Position numbers and translations under genes: made by a program
DNA from: Synergistaceae bacterium
Lineage (GTDB): Bacteria; Synergistota; Synergistia; Synergistales; Thermovirgaceae
Assembly: GCA_012729145.1 (NCBI GenBank)
Contig: JAAYDT010000008.1
Location: 1 to 64,000 of the forward strand
Direction of reading: 5' to 3'
DNA: 64,000 nt
In this document: piece by piece, positions 31,772 through 40,270 of the stretch
Position numbering within the stretch: the stretch's first letter is position 1
Layout of the letters: the number at the start of each line of letters is the position of its first letter
The notes under the pieces: generated by a model
The model's input: the letters and a program-made list of their open reading frames with translations, nothing else
Database searches by the model: none
What the model was told of the DNA's origin: nothing

Positions 31772-33147
31772 CGCTTTTGATCCTCTCCATTCTCCGATGA
31801 CAGTTCTATCCCAACTTTGATCTTGTCCATCACCTTGAATATGAAGTAGGTCGACAGGAGGAAGGAGACGAAGGCAGAGATCGGCTGGCACCACCAAACC
31901 CCGGAAAGACCGAAGGCCCTGGAGAGAATAGCTGCCGCCGGAATTCGGATCGCCAGGGTCCTCATTACCTGGGCGATCATTCCGTAAACTGGGTAACCGC
32001 TTCCCTGGAAGACACCCCAGAAAGAGATGTCCGCTGCTGCAAAAAGATAGGCCGTCGCCGAAGCCCTGATGGATGAGACGGCCATTCCCATAACCTGAGG
32101 CGAAGGTCTGAAGAGGGCAAGCACAAGATGGGGCCACATGTAGACCATGGCCCCGATAACGCCGATCATGACCGCCGAGGAGAGAAGGACCACTCTCAAC
32201 GCTCCGCGGACCCTGGGATAATCGCCTTTCCCGATGTTGTAGCCGATGAAGGGAATAAGAGCAGAGTTGAAGCCGAATACGGGGAGAAATACGAACATCT
32301 CTACCCTGTTGCCCAGCATGAAGGCACCTATGGCTGCAGGGCCATAGCCTGCGAGGATCCTGTTCAGCATTGCACCTCCGACGGCCATGCTGCCCTGGGA
32401 TATTGCCACTGGAAGACCGATCCTGCCTATGCTGATCCATCTGCCAGGGTGGTCGGGTCTCCAGGTTACGGCCGGAATGATCGCACTCCGTTCTTTGAGC
32501 CTCGACCACAGGTACAGGCATGAGGCCAGCCGGCCGATGAAGGTGGCTAGCGACGCACCGGCTATCCCCCATCCGAAGGTGAATATCAGAAGGGGGTCAA
32601 GCAGGACGTTGATCCCGTTGCCGAGGATCATGCTCTTCATGGGGGTCACCGTATCCCCCTGGCTCCTGAAGATGGAGTCGGCAACCAGGGAGAAGGACAT
32701 CAGCGGGGTTGCAAGGACCATCCAGAAAGCATAACGGTGGCTTTCGACGAGGACGTCTCCGGAACCGCCAAGGAGGGAGAAAAAGGCGTTTGAAGATCGA
32801 CGGAAAAGCAGGGGCATCACCAGTGTCGAAAGGACCAGGACAAGGACAAGAGCTGCGTCGGCATAGTCCCGGGCTTCACCTTGCTTCCCCTTGCCCAGGG
32901 AGTTGCTCATCCTGGTGGTGGCCCCCACGGCCATGCCGTTCACCAGGGCGAAGACAACGAAGACAAGGGGAAAGGAAAGTGACATGGCGGCCAGAGAGGA
33001 CTCCCCCAGCCATGATACGAAGACCGTATCGACCAGGTGGAACATGGTATGGAAGAGCATGGAGAACATCGAAGGCAAGGCAAGCTGCCAGAGTGTTCCG
33101 GCGACGCTCCCGGCGCCCATGTCCAGGTTCCTCTTGAGGATGGCCAT
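31762..33147 (-). CDS. MATE-family multidrug/sodium antiporter
   Basis: The 461-residue protein has about twelve membrane helices in two MatE halves, starting LALPSMFSMLFHTMFHLVDTVF and with a second half starting IGLPVAISQGSMAVGGAML. It belongs to the MATE exporters that expel cationic compounds using sodium or proton gradients; the DinF/NorM/MepA subgroup cannot be set by eye. GGAGGG precedes the ATG at 33147. The last codons (QKRKQ-stop) lie in the heptanucleotide repeat of cluster A, so the C-terminus has probably been altered by that element. Confidence 0.92.
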   Translation of the reverse strand: MAILKRNLDMGAGSVAGTLWQLALPSMFSMLFHTMFHLVDTVFVSWLGESSLAAMSLSFPLVFVVFALVNGMAVGATTRMSNSLGKGKQGEARDYADAALVLVLVLSTLVMPLLFRRSSNAFFSLLGGSGDVLVESHRYAFWMVLATPLMSFSLVADSIFRSQGDTVTPMKSMILGNGINVLLDPLLIFTFGWGIAGASLATFIGRLASCLYLWSRLKERSAIIPAVTWRPDHPGRWISIGRIGLPVAISQGSMAVGGAMLNRILAGYGPAAIGAFMLGNRVEMFVFLPVFGFNSALIPFIGYNIGKGDYPRVRGALRVVLLSSAVMIGVIGAMVYMWPHLVLALFRPSPQVMGMAVSSIRASATAYLFAAADISFWGVFQGSGYPVYGMIAQVMRTLAIRIPAAAILSRAFGLSGVWWCQPISAFVSFLLSTYFIFKVMDKIKVGIELSSENGEDQKRKQ

Positions 33148-33228
33148 TGATCCCTCCGCAGTGGAAGACTCAGAGCATTGTATGTAAAAAAGGCGCCGGG
33201 GGCAAATGTTTTCGTGTTCGTGGAAGTT

Positions 33229-34170
33229 TCATCGGGTCCATGTGACCAGGCGTTTTACCTCATCGATGGCGATCTCTGAAAGGGACGCAAGTTCCCGGAA
33301 ACCCCAATTCCCATGTCCCGAGAGAAGGGACCGGTAACTTAAAGGGACAGACCATGGACCCGACCGCGCCCGATGAACAAGCGAAAGGGCCAGGGCGTAA
33401 GAGCGTGCCAACTCACCCAGGGCAGGGTGGTGAGGTCCGGCCACGACGCCTTCGCCAAGGGAGGCCGTCTCCTGGAGGCCGACACGGAGGAGTTCGAAAC
33501 CTGACTCCCGGGCTTTGCGGATCATTCTTCCGGCCCAGCGGGCACTTTCATCTATCCCGGGAGGTGTGTAACTTCCGGAGAGGAAGAGCTCCTCCAGCGG
33601 GGTGCCCCTGAGTACCAGGCAAGGGTATATCCTCAACTGCATGGGTCTGTCTCCCTTTATTTCAGCGAGAACCCTTATGTCCTCCAGCGATGATGACGGG
33701 TCCTGACCCGGAAGGCCTGTCATGAGCTGCACTCCAGGAACGAGCCAGGTACTGTCGGTTACCAGGGAGACCCTCTCCACGGCCGTGGCTCCGGTGTAAC
33801 CCCTGTTGCACAGGTTCAGCACCTTGTCCTCGAGGGAGGAGATTCCCAGCTCCAGAAATCTCACCGGGAACCGTGAAAGAAAGTCGAGGATCCCCGGATC
33901 GACGCAAAGAGGGTGGGTGGAGATCCTTATCCGGCTGGAAGCGGGAGCCTGTGCCGCAACTTCCAGGTATTCCTCCTGACGGTCCATGGGCTGACATGTG
34001 AAGCTGCCGCCGAAAAAGCACGTCTCCAGGGGTTCGACGGCCCCCTGAAGGGCCCTTCTGATCTCACCCGGAGCGGGTTGAACGCCATGGCCGGTGATGG
34101 TCCTCTGGTCGCAGTATACGCACCTGTTAGGGCAGTCCTTCATGGGAAGAAAGAAGGGAATGCGCCTCAC
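33229..34170 (-). CDS. Elp3-like radical SAM protein
   Basis: The radical SAM cluster motif is CPNRCVYCDQ (CxxxCxxC) at about residues 12-21, followed by CFFGGSFTCQP, RISTHPLC, the VRFLELGISSL strand and LMTGLPGQDP, typical of the Elp3/HemN-like group without a C-terminal acetyltransferase domain. It likely acts in the cytoplasm on RNA or a small substrate; the exact reaction is unknown. GTG 34170 overlaps the ImmA-like stop by 4 bases (GTGA) and follows AAGGGG. The group often lies near rnc-smc in Clostridia; here it closes an XRE-ImmA operon. Confidence 0.85.
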   Translation of the reverse strand: MRRIPFFLPMKDCPNRCVYCDQRTITGHGVQPAPGEIRRALQGAVEPLETCFFGGSFTCQPMDRQEEYLEVAAQAPASSRIRISTHPLCVDPGILDFLSRFPVRFLELGISSLEDKVLNLCNRGYTGATAVERVSLVTDSTWLVPGVQLMTGLPGQDPSSSLEDIRVLAEIKGDRPMQLRIYPCLVLRGTPLEELFLSGSYTPPGIDESARWAGRMIRKARESGFELLRVGLQETASLGEGVVAGPHHPALGELARSYALALSLVHRARSGPWSVPLSYRSLLSGHGNWGFRELASLSEIAIDEVKRLVTWTR

Positions 34171-34595
34171 CAGGAGACCCCTTCGGTCCACTCGTCGAAC
34201 ACAGCGGCCCAGGCGAACATGTCCGCCTGATATTCGAAACTGGTCATAGGGGTGGCCGTCCCCGACCAGAAGGCTTCGCCTCTCGTATGATGAACCAGAT
34301 GGTATATCTCGTGGAAGGCGGCGAAGCGCTTCCAGATCTCAGGGAGGAGGCTGTTAAGATAGATCCGTGCCCTTTGACCTCTGGCCACATGCAGACCCCA
34401 GATAGATATCGGCAACGGCAGAGTTACGATCTCGACAGACCTTCCGCATGCCTCTTCCGCTTTAGCCAGAAGGTCGAGATCGTCAAGTCCCTTCCAGTGA
34501 GAGGCCTCTTCGAAGGCCCAATCCGGGATCCTCTCAGGTGGGGATGGCCACTCGAACCCGTCAGTGCATGTGTCTCCCAGGGCAGTTTCAGCCAT
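34167..34595 (-). CDS. ImmA/IrrE-family metallopeptidase
   Basis: The 142-residue protein contains the zinc peptidase motif in RFAAFHEIYHLVHH (HExxH) and the third-ligand segment FEYQADMFAWAAV. ImmA-type proteases cleave a partner XRE-type repressor to relieve repression in response to a signal such as DNA damage. The start overlaps the end of the upstream XRE gene by 8 bases (ATGGCTGA) and has AGGGAAG ahead, so the two are tightly coupled. No integrative element or phage genes surround the pair, so it is likely a domesticated or stress-response module. Confidence 0.87.
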   Translation of the reverse strand: MAETALGDTCTDGFEWPSPPERIPDWAFEEASHWKGLDDLDLLAKAEEACGRSVEIVTLPLPISIWGLHVARGQRARIYLNSLLPEIWKRFAAFHEIYHLVHHTRGEAFWSGTATPMTSFEYQADMFAWAAVFDEWTEGVSW

Positions 34596-34944
34596 CTTCC
34601 CTGTCCCAGTCGGAGAGAGCCGCCTCAATGAGCTTCTGGACAAGCTGCACCTCACCCCTGGAAAGCTTCCTGCTCCGGTACCAGATCTCCACCGGTTCCC
34701 GGCCGTTAAGCACCTCTTCCAGCATGAGCCTTCCCGTGCTGTCCCGGTAGGGATCCTGTACCAGGTCGACCACGTCCACGTCGAGGGCCTCGGCCAGGCG
34801 TTTCAGAAGCTTCATTGAAGGCAGTCTCCTGTTGCTCTCCAGGGACTGGATGTATATGCGGCTCACATCCACTATTTCGGAAAGTTTCTTCTGGGTTAGT
34901 CCCTTCGATCTGCGAAGGGTCTTGATCCTTAGTCCCAGGCTCAT
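34588..34944 (-). CDS. XRE-family transcriptional regulator, probable ImmA target
   Basis: Residues 1-60 form a Cro/CI helix-turn-helix: IKTLRRSKGLTQKKLSEIVD and SRIYIQSLESNRRLPSMKLL. The rest, about 55 residues, is acidic and may be a dimerisation and protease-recognition region. It should repress its own operon (XRE, ImmA-like, radical SAM). The ATG at 34944 follows CGGAGG. An AT-rich promoter region with TATAAT lies just upstream and could hold its operator. Confidence 0.88.
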   Translation of the reverse strand: MSLGLRIKTLRRSKGLTQKKLSEIVDVSRIYIQSLESNRRLPSMKLLKRLAEALDVDVVDLVQDPYRDSTGRLMLEEVLNGREPVEIWYRSRKLSRGEVQLVQKLIEAALSDWDREDG

Positions 34945-34975
34945 GGCCCATACCTCCGTTCATTATGTTACATAT

Positions 34976-34981
34976 ATTATA
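34976..34981 (-). promoter_or_regulatory. -10 element (TATAAT) of the XRE-ImmA-radical SAM operon
   Basis: A perfect TATAAT on the minus strand lies 31 bases from the XRE start codon in an AT-rich stretch. The -35 region (TGGTAA at 17 bases) matches poorly, as is usual where a regulator controls the promoter. Confidence 0.45.
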
Positions 34982-34990
34982 CCTGTAGTA

Positions 34991-35869
34991 TTAAATGTTT
35001 ACCACGTCGGGGAAGAGAGTATCACAGTCGTGAAGGAAGAGGGTGCATGTCAGAAGGTCAGCCGCCCCTCCCGGGCTGATCCTGTGTAGGCTGAAGAACT
35101 CGTCCATCTCACTTATCGATCCCAGGGCTCCGGTGTCGTAGGGGATTTCATGGGCCAGAAGGTTCTCCACCAGGGGGAGGTAGTCGGCTTTCCAGAAAGG
35201 ATAACCTTTCCTGGCTACGATGTTGGTGTCCTCCCCGTGCTTCATGAGGCTGAAGAGTGCGTAAAGAGCGCTGTCATGCCTGGTTACTCCCCTGGCCAGG
35301 GCCCTCCTGAAGGGAGGGATGCCGTGTTCCAGGACGGTAGGGAAACCTCTCTCGGCCTCACCCCTGATACCTGTCATACCGTGTTCCAGATATATTCTCT
35401 CACCGCTGGTCAGTGGTCTCGCAGGGGGTTCGCTCTCAAGTGATCCCAGTTCCTTTTCGCAGCACCCGCTGACAGCCGCGGCGGCTGCGGCGGCCACCTT
35501 TTCTGGCCGGAGACCTTCACTGAGAAAGGAACAGCGGCCCGCTCCGTAGAGGAGGAGCGACAGGGCGAAGATCAGGCCCTTGTGAGTGTTGACACCAGAA
35601 GTGGCCTCGAACATGGCCCTGTCCATCTCTATCCCGGTTCTGCGCAGGACGTTGAGTGCCTCCTCCGGGGGAACTCCTCTCAGACCCTCCAGGGCCTGTT
35701 TTTGCCAGAAGGGTGCCAGGGCTGAAGCGCTCAGGAGGAAAGTGACAAAATCCATGTCCCGATGCGAACCTGGACCAAAACGGTCGACAAGACCAGGTTT
35801 TGGGGCTATGAAAACTTCCCACAGGGTCGCAGAGACGGCAATGACACCAAGAGCGGCGTGAAGGGACAT
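34991..35869 (-). CDS. citG: Triphosphoribosyl-dephospho-CoA synthase (CitG/MdcB family)
   Basis: The 292-residue protein carries the family motif KPGLVDRFGPGSHRDMD near residue 25, then GVNTHKGLIFALSLLLYGAG and the helical C-terminal region with HGEDTNIVARKG. The enzyme makes the prosthetic group precursor of citrate lyase or malonate decarboxylase from dephospho-CoA and ATP. It is alone here: no citrate lyase (CitDEF), CitX or malonate decarboxylase genes are in the window. Some family members act in unrelated cofactor or ATP:dephospho-CoA chemistry, so a different role is possible. AAGGGAGAG precedes the ATG. Confidence 0.85.
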   Translation of the reverse strand: MSLHAALGVIAVSATLWEVFIAPKPGLVDRFGPGSHRDMDFVTFLLSASALAPFWQKQALEGLRGVPPEEALNVLRRTGIEMDRAMFEATSGVNTHKGLIFALSLLLYGAGRCSFLSEGLRPEKVAAAAAAAVSGCCEKELGSLESEPPARPLTSGERIYLEHGMTGIRGEAERGFPTVLEHGIPPFRRALARGVTRHDSALYALFSLMKHGEDTNIVARKGYPFWKADYLPLVENLLAHEIPYDTGALGSISEMDEFFSLHRISPGGAADLLTCTLFLHDCDTLFPDVVNI

Positions 35870-35881
35870 TTTCTCTCTCCC

Positions 35882-35910
35882 TTGACTGGGTTTTGAAAAA
35901 AGCGGATACT
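35882..35910 (+). promoter_or_regulatory. Promoter of the DtxR-slt-ybaK operon
   Basis: TTGACT (35882-35887), a 17-base spacer and GATACT (35905-35910) lie 36 bases before the regulator start. The following GGCTAAC (35938-35944) and the GTCTAACC just inside the gene resemble half-sites of DtxR/MntR operators, suggesting self-regulation. Confidence 0.6.
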
Positions 35911-35945
35911 GAACTGGATATTAACAAAAATAGGCGAGGCTAACA

Positions 35946-36446
35946 ATGTCTAACCTCAGTGCAAGAAGCGAAGATTATCTTAAGGCCATATTCAAGCTCC
36001 AGGAGGAGAAGAAAGTGGTCCGGGTCAAGGACCTGGCCCAGTGCCTCGGAGTGAGATCGCCCACCGTCGTGGGAGTCATTTCCGGCCTCAAGGAAAGCGG
36101 GCTGGTCGACCAGGAGCACTACGGGTACATCTCCCTGACCCCTGAGGGGGACACCCTTGCAAGATCCCTTATCCAGAACGAGGATCTCCTTCGTTCCTTC
36201 TTCGAGGAGGTTCTCAGCCTGGACACCGAGGAGGCAGGACTTAACGCCTGCAACATAGAGCATTATATTACCCCGACTTGCAGGGAGCGACTGGTATCCT
36301 TCATAAAATTCCTGGAGATATGCGGGAGGGGATCCCCGAAGTGGCTCGACCATTTCAGGCACTTTGTCCTGACAGGAGAGCCACCCCCCTGCGACAGATG
36401 CGGCGAAATACTGCCAGGGGACGGAAAGAGATGCGAAAAGGACTGA
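35946..36446 (+). CDS. DtxR/MntR-family metal-dependent regulator
   Basis: The 166-residue protein has the winged HTH of the family (SEDYLKAIFKLQEE, then VKDLAQCLGVRSPTVVGVISGL) and a helical dimerisation domain with metal-ligand-type residues (HY in LVDQEHYGY, CNIEHYI). The C-terminus has CDRCGEILPGDGKRCEKD, a probable zinc-ribbon-like tail in place of an SH3 domain. It should repress manganese or iron uptake genes when metal is plentiful. Its own gene is first in an operon with slt, which starts 16 bases before this stop codon. Confidence 0.88.
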   Translation: MSNLSARSEDYLKAIFKLQEEKKVVRVKDLAQCLGVRSPTVVGVISGLKESGLVDQEHYGYISLTPEGDTLARSLIQNEDLLRSFFEEVLSLDTEEAGLNACNIEHYITPTCRERLVSFIKFLEICGRGSPKWLDHFRHFVLTGEPPPCDRCGEILPGDGKRCEKD

Positions 36447-38428
36447 CCCTTCTACTTATTATTACCCTTTTGCTGCCCCTTCTTGCCTTGACCCCAAGGG
36501 CAGAGGCATCGGAAATAGAGGATCTTTTCTGGTCAAGGCAGTGGTCTACCCTTGAAAGCAGGATCCTTTCACCTGGAAGCAAGGTATCTCCAAAAGAACG
36601 AGTGATCTATGCCAACTCTCTCTGGCTCCAGGGGAGATGGGCCCCTGCCCTGGAGATCTTCCTCGAGGAGAGAGACTCCCTTCCGGAAGATCTTCAACCC
36701 TTCACGGACATGCTCATTCTTCTGGGTCTCGAAAGGACAGGATCTCCAAAGAAAGCGAGGGATGTGGCCCTTTCCCTCTGGAACAAGGAGGACTGGGTAC
36801 TTGCACCTTATGTAGCATATGCCCTGGGAAGGTTCTACCTGAATGATGGCCAGGCGGCAGAGGCAGGGAGATGGTTCAGGGCGATGGCAGAGAGGGCCAG
36901 GGATGCATCACTGCGCAGACAGGCCCTGGAAGCCCTTCTCAAGCTTCCCGACCCCGATCCGGGGTTTGCGTTGGCTCTTCTCGAGATCTCCCCCTTTCAC
37001 AGGGGAGCCCTCTCAATGATCAGACAGGATCCGGGACCGGAAGACACAAGTACCGCTTTCCCCCTGGGGTATGCTGCTTTTTTCTCCGGCGACTTCCAGG
37101 GAGCCCTGGCCCACCTCGAACGAGTCCCCCTCGAAGATCCAAGATCAGAGAGGGCTGCCTTCTTCAGGGCAAGAACCCTTTCGAACCTCGGAAAGGGCGA
37201 CGAGGCCCTGCAGCTCTGGAAGGAACTGGCCCTGAAGGCTTCAAGGTACTCGCAGACCTCGATCGAGTCCATTTCCAGGATGGCCCAGGAAAAGGGAGGA
37301 AAAGCTACTGAAGTGCTGATGGAGATCGCCGGTACAGGAACTGGCGATCCTGCCGCCTCGGCACTGGCCGAACTAGCAAACCTCTTCGCCAGGATAGGGG
37401 AAGAGGACAAGGCTTCGCGATTCGAGGAGATACTCCTGGAGAAGCATGCCTCGAGCCGCTTCACCGCGGCAGCCCTGTGGGAGAAGGGGTGGTCTGCCTG
37501 GAAGAGGGGGGATATCAGGGCTGCCGATGCAGCCTGGACCAGGGCCCTTGATGCAGGAAACGACCGAAGGCAGGAATCCCGTCTTTTGTACTGGACTGCA
37601 AAGGCGAACGAGAGGCTGGGTGATTCAAGGACCGCAACATATCTCCTTGAGAGGCTCCGGAAGAGTTACCCGACGGATTACTACACGTTCCTTGCCTTTC
37701 CCTCCGGCCCTGGAAGAGTGCAGAATATCGTCCCCGACCAACTGGCCGGCGGAGGCGGCAAACTGGCCGAATGGGGGTTCGTCATCTATGCGAGAATGCA
37801 GCTCTCTTCATCGGATGACCCCGCATCCAGGTTCACCTCTGCCAGGCTTGCACTTTGGCTGGGTGACGCCAGGAGCGCGCTTTTGGATTCCATCCCCCTG
37901 GTCCCGCTGCTGGCCCGGTATGATAACATACCCCTCCCCCTTCTAGAGACTCTCTATCCACGGGCCAGGGAGAGAGAGGTGATGGCGGCCTCCTTGAGGT
38001 TCGGCATTGATCCGGTGGACATTTGGGCTATCATGCGCCGTGAGAGCGCCTTCGACGAAGAGGCTGTCAGCAGCGCTGGTGCCATGGGGCTGATGCAACT
38101 GATGCCCCCCACGGCGAGAGAGAACGCAATGATGCTCGGGGAGAAGGAGGGCGATTACTTCGATCCCGCAAAGAACATCCTGTTGGGGGCATATCACTTC
38201 TCGAGGCTGATGAAGATGTTTGACCGGATAGAATTCGCCGTGGCAGCTTACAACGCGGGCCAGGGTGCTGTTGGAAGATGGCTCCCCCCAAAGAGGTCTG
38301 TCGATGAGTGGGTCGAGGATATACCTTACGGCGAGACAAGGGAGTTCGTTCGACAGGTCATGGCGAACAGATATATCTACAGGATCACCTACCCGGAGAT
38401 GGGGCAGAAGGGAGATCAGCAGGAATGA
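36431..38428 (+). CDS. slt: Soluble lytic murein transglycosylase (Slt70-like)
   Basis: The 665-residue product has a signal peptide (LTLLLIITLLLPLLALTPRAEA), a long tetratricopeptide-like superhelical region (about 30-500), and a C-terminal SLT domain with catalytic Glu in MRRESAFDEEAVSSAGAMG and LMQLMPPTAR, plus VAAYNAGQGAVGRWL. It cleaves peptidoglycan glycan strands to anhydromuropeptides in the periplasm during wall turnover. The ATG at 36431 has GGAAAGAG and yields the signal peptide; it overlaps the DtxR gene end by 16 bases. It overlaps the ybaK-like start by 4. Confidence 0.92.
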   Translation: MRKGLTLLLIITLLLPLLALTPRAEASEIEDLFWSRQWSTLESRILSPGSKVSPKERVIYANSLWLQGRWAPALEIFLEERDSLPEDLQPFTDMLILLGLERTGSPKKARDVALSLWNKEDWVLAPYVAYALGRFYLNDGQAAEAGRWFRAMAERARDASLRRQALEALLKLPDPDPGFALALLEISPFHRGALSMIRQDPGPEDTSTAFPLGYAAFFSGDFQGALAHLERVPLEDPRSERAAFFRARTLSNLGKGDEALQLWKELALKASRYSQTSIESISRMAQEKGGKATEVLMEIAGTGTGDPAASALAELANLFARIGEEDKASRFEEILLEKHASSRFTAAALWEKGWSAWKRGDIRAADAAWTRALDAGNDRRQESRLLYWTAKANERLGDSRTATYLLERLRKSYPTDYYTFLAFPSGPGRVQNIVPDQLAGGGGKLAEWGFVIYARMQLSSSDDPASRFTSARLALWLGDARSALLDSIPLVPLLARYDNIPLPLLETLYPRAREREVMAASLRFGIDPVDIWAIMRRESAFDEEAVSSAGAMGLMQLMPPTARENAMMLGEKEGDYFDPAKNILLGAYHFSRLMKMFDRIEFAVAAYNAGQGAVGRWLPPKRSVDEWVEDIPYGETREFVRQVMANRYIYRITYPEMGQKGDQQE

Positions 38429-38931
38429 AAGAACGGACGCCACTCCCGGAGCAGATCGCCGTGGATCCCGTAGAAAAGGTCAGGGCTTTCCTCGAAGAAG
38501 CAGGCTATGAAGGGGAGATCCATTTCAGCGAGGAGACGATAAGGACCGTTGACGATGCCTCCAGAAGCGTGGGAGCTCCCCCGGAGGAGATCCTGAAGAC
38601 CATTGTCCTTTTGGCCGACGGAAGACCTGTCATTGCACTGATGTCGGGGCCTAACAGGATCGACCTGAAAAAGGTCAAAGCCCTCCTGGATGCCAGGAAG
38701 GTCTCCATGGCAAGGCCGGAGTGGGTCCTGGAGTATTCCGGGTTCGAAGTGGGCGGGGTGCCCCCGGTTGGTTTTCCCTCCAGGCCCTGTGCCGTGATCG
38801 ACAGGGACCTTTTCCGGTTCGAGGTAGTATGGGCGGCGGCAGGAACCGATCACGCCTTCTTCCCTGTCAATCCCCGGAAGCTGGCAGGCTACACAGGTGG
38901 TGTCGAGGCGGACATTAAGAAGGAGGGCTAA
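38425..38931 (+). CDS. YbaK/ProX-type aminoacyl-tRNA deacylase
   Basis: The 168-residue protein is a single YbaK/EbsC domain: VRAFLEEAGYEGEIHFSEE-type opening, TIVLLADGRPVIALMSGPNRID with the conserved lysine following (LKKVKALL), the VGGVPPVGFP loop, and AAGTDHAFFPVNPRKL near the end. Members hydrolyse mischarged tRNAs (Cys-tRNA-Pro and others). It is the third gene of the operon, starting in the stop of slt (ATGA). Its TAA overlaps the TAG of the convergent PPC gene, so the two coding regions end on the same bases. Confidence 0.9.
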   Translation: MKERTPLPEQIAVDPVEKVRAFLEEAGYEGEIHFSEETIRTVDDASRSVGAPPEEILKTIVLLADGRPVIALMSGPNRIDLKKVKALLDARKVSMARPEWVLEYSGFEVGGVPPVGFPSRPCAVIDRDLFRFEVVWAAAGTDHAFFPVNPRKLAGYTGGVEADIKKEG

Positions 38932-39350
38932 CGCTTCTCGGGTACTATCGCTTCCAACCAGCCGTCGAATTCCCGGTTGAGGCGGATCGACCTCAGTGGG
39001 CGTATGAAGACCTCCAGGTTGTGGAAGGTAACGACCTTCAGAACGTGTCCACCCAGCGAAGCGTGATCCATCCCGTTGAAAACGGCATGAACATGGGGGT
39101 AGAGAGCCCCCTCCCTCATGCTTACGTTGCCGCTCAGGGACGCAACCTCGAAAGTTCCTTCGAACCGCTCCCGGATGTACTCCTTCCCGGTGTACCATCC
39201 GAAAATGATCTCCCTGGCCATCCCCAACCCCCCGACAATGATCGCCGAATCCAGGGAGTACTCCTCGCAGGCCGCTGATATTGAGCGATGCAGCTCCTCG
39301 CCTTCGCTCAGTCGAAGAAAGGCCATGTCCTCAGTTACGGAGTATCGCAA
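38928..39350 (-). CDS. PPC/DUF296 domain protein
   Basis: The 140-residue protein is one PPC domain (plants and prokaryotes conserved): SAIIVGGLGMAREIIFGWY near 35, PHVHAVFNGMDHASLGGHVL near 84-103 with the conserved His-containing motif, and EVFI at about 113. Archaeal and bacterial members form trimers and may bind metal or nucleic acid; plant members are fused to AT-hooks. Function is unknown. The start is TTG at 39350, with GGAGGAG 6 bases upstream. It converges on ybaK with a 4-base overlap. Confidence 0.83.
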   Translation of the reverse strand: MRYSVTEDMAFLRLSEGEELHRSISAACEEYSLDSAIIVGGLGMAREIIFGWYTGKEYIRERFEGTFEVASLSGNVSMREGALYPHVHAVFNGMDHASLGGHVLKVVTFHNLEVFIRPLRSIRLNREFDGWLEAIVPEKR

Positions 39351-39468
39351 AGGGCACTCCTCCCTTCCTTTGTGACATCATTTTACCATATCATTGCGAT
39401 GTTGTTCGGGGATCATGTGTTAGAATATCGCCTGTCCTTTATCCCGTATTTTCATGGAGGAGTCCGAT

Positions 39469-40221
39469 TTGAGCTTTTTCATGCTTGTTCTTGCCACCCT
39501 GCTGGGAGGGGTTACGGGTTTCCTGAACGTTGTCGCCGGGGGCGGATCCCTCCTTAGCCTTCCATTCCTTATCTTCCTCGGTCTTGACGCTTCTTCCGCC
39601 AATGCCACCAACCGGGTGGGAATACTCCTTCAGAATGTAGTGGCCGTGTGGCAGTTCCGGAGGGACAAGGTGCTGTCGTTGAGAGAGTCCCTCTCCCTGG
39701 GTATTCCGGCATCCATCGGTGCGGTGGGGGGGGCCCTCCTGGCTGTCCAGCTTGATGAACGCTTTATGAAGATGATCATAGCCCTCCTGATATCCTTCAT
39801 GGCGGTCCTCCTTGTCGCCAGGCCGCGGATGTGGGAGACCCATCGCAAGACTTCATGGCCCACCTGGGCCAAGTGGTGTCTCTTCATCGCCATAGGGGCT
39901 TATGGAGGTTTCATCCAGGCAGGGGTGGGTTTCCTGCTGATCTGGGCACTTGCAGGGGCCGTCGGGAAGGATCTTGTCAGGGCCAATGCCCTTAAGGTGG
40001 CGATCGTTCTCTGCTTTACGGTGGTCAGCTTCATTATCTTCTTTTCCAAGGGGCTCATCAACATGCAGTTCGGTCTTGCCCTGGCCTTGGGCAGTATGGC
40101 CGGGGGATGGATAGGGACACGCTTCTCGGTGGTGAAAGGGAACAAGTGGATAAGGTATATTCTTGTTGTAATGGTGGTTGTCAGTGCCCTGAGGATGATC
40201 TTCGGGGCCTTTGGGAGCTGA
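39469..40221 (+). CDS. TSUP-family permease (TauE/SafE)
   Basis: The ~250-residue protein has eight predicted membrane helices in two TauE repeats, with NVVAGGGSLLSLPFLIFLG in the first and YGGFIQAGVGFLLIWALA in the second. The family moves sulphur-based anions such as sulphite, thiosulphate or sulphoacetate. I place the start at TTG 39469 because GGAGGAG (39456-39462) is spaced 6 bases before it; an ATG at 39454 would contain that site, and ATG 39481 is another option. It is monocistronic with a strong terminator. Confidence 0.88.
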   Translation: MSFFMLVLATLLGGVTGFLNVVAGGGSLLSLPFLIFLGLDASSANATNRVGILLQNVVAVWQFRRDKVLSLRESLSLGIPASIGAVGGALLAVQLDERFMKMIIALLISFMAVLLVARPRMWETHRKTSWPTWAKWCLFIAIGAYGGFIQAGVGFLLIWALAGAVGKDLVRANALKVAIVLCFTVVSFIIFFSKGLINMQFGLALALGSMAGGWIGTRFSVVKGNKWIRYILVVMVVVSALRMIFGAFGS

Positions 40222-40224
40222 CGG

Positions 40225-40270
40225 GAAAAGAGCCCGGCCGGGGGGGGCACCCCCCGGCCGGGCTCTTTTC
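40225..40270. terminator. Bidirectional rho-independent terminator
   Basis: A 21-bp perfect inverted repeat (GAAAAGAGCCCGGCCGGGGGG and its complement) with a 4-base loop is flanked by A- and T-runs, so it can terminate both the TSUP gene and the convergent asparaginase gene, whose stop codon it touches. Confidence 0.95.

Noticed and set aside
34167-34944. XRE-ImmA pair as evidence of an ICE or prophage
   Set aside because: No integrase, relaxase, excisionase or phage structural genes nearby; base composition looks like the surroundings.
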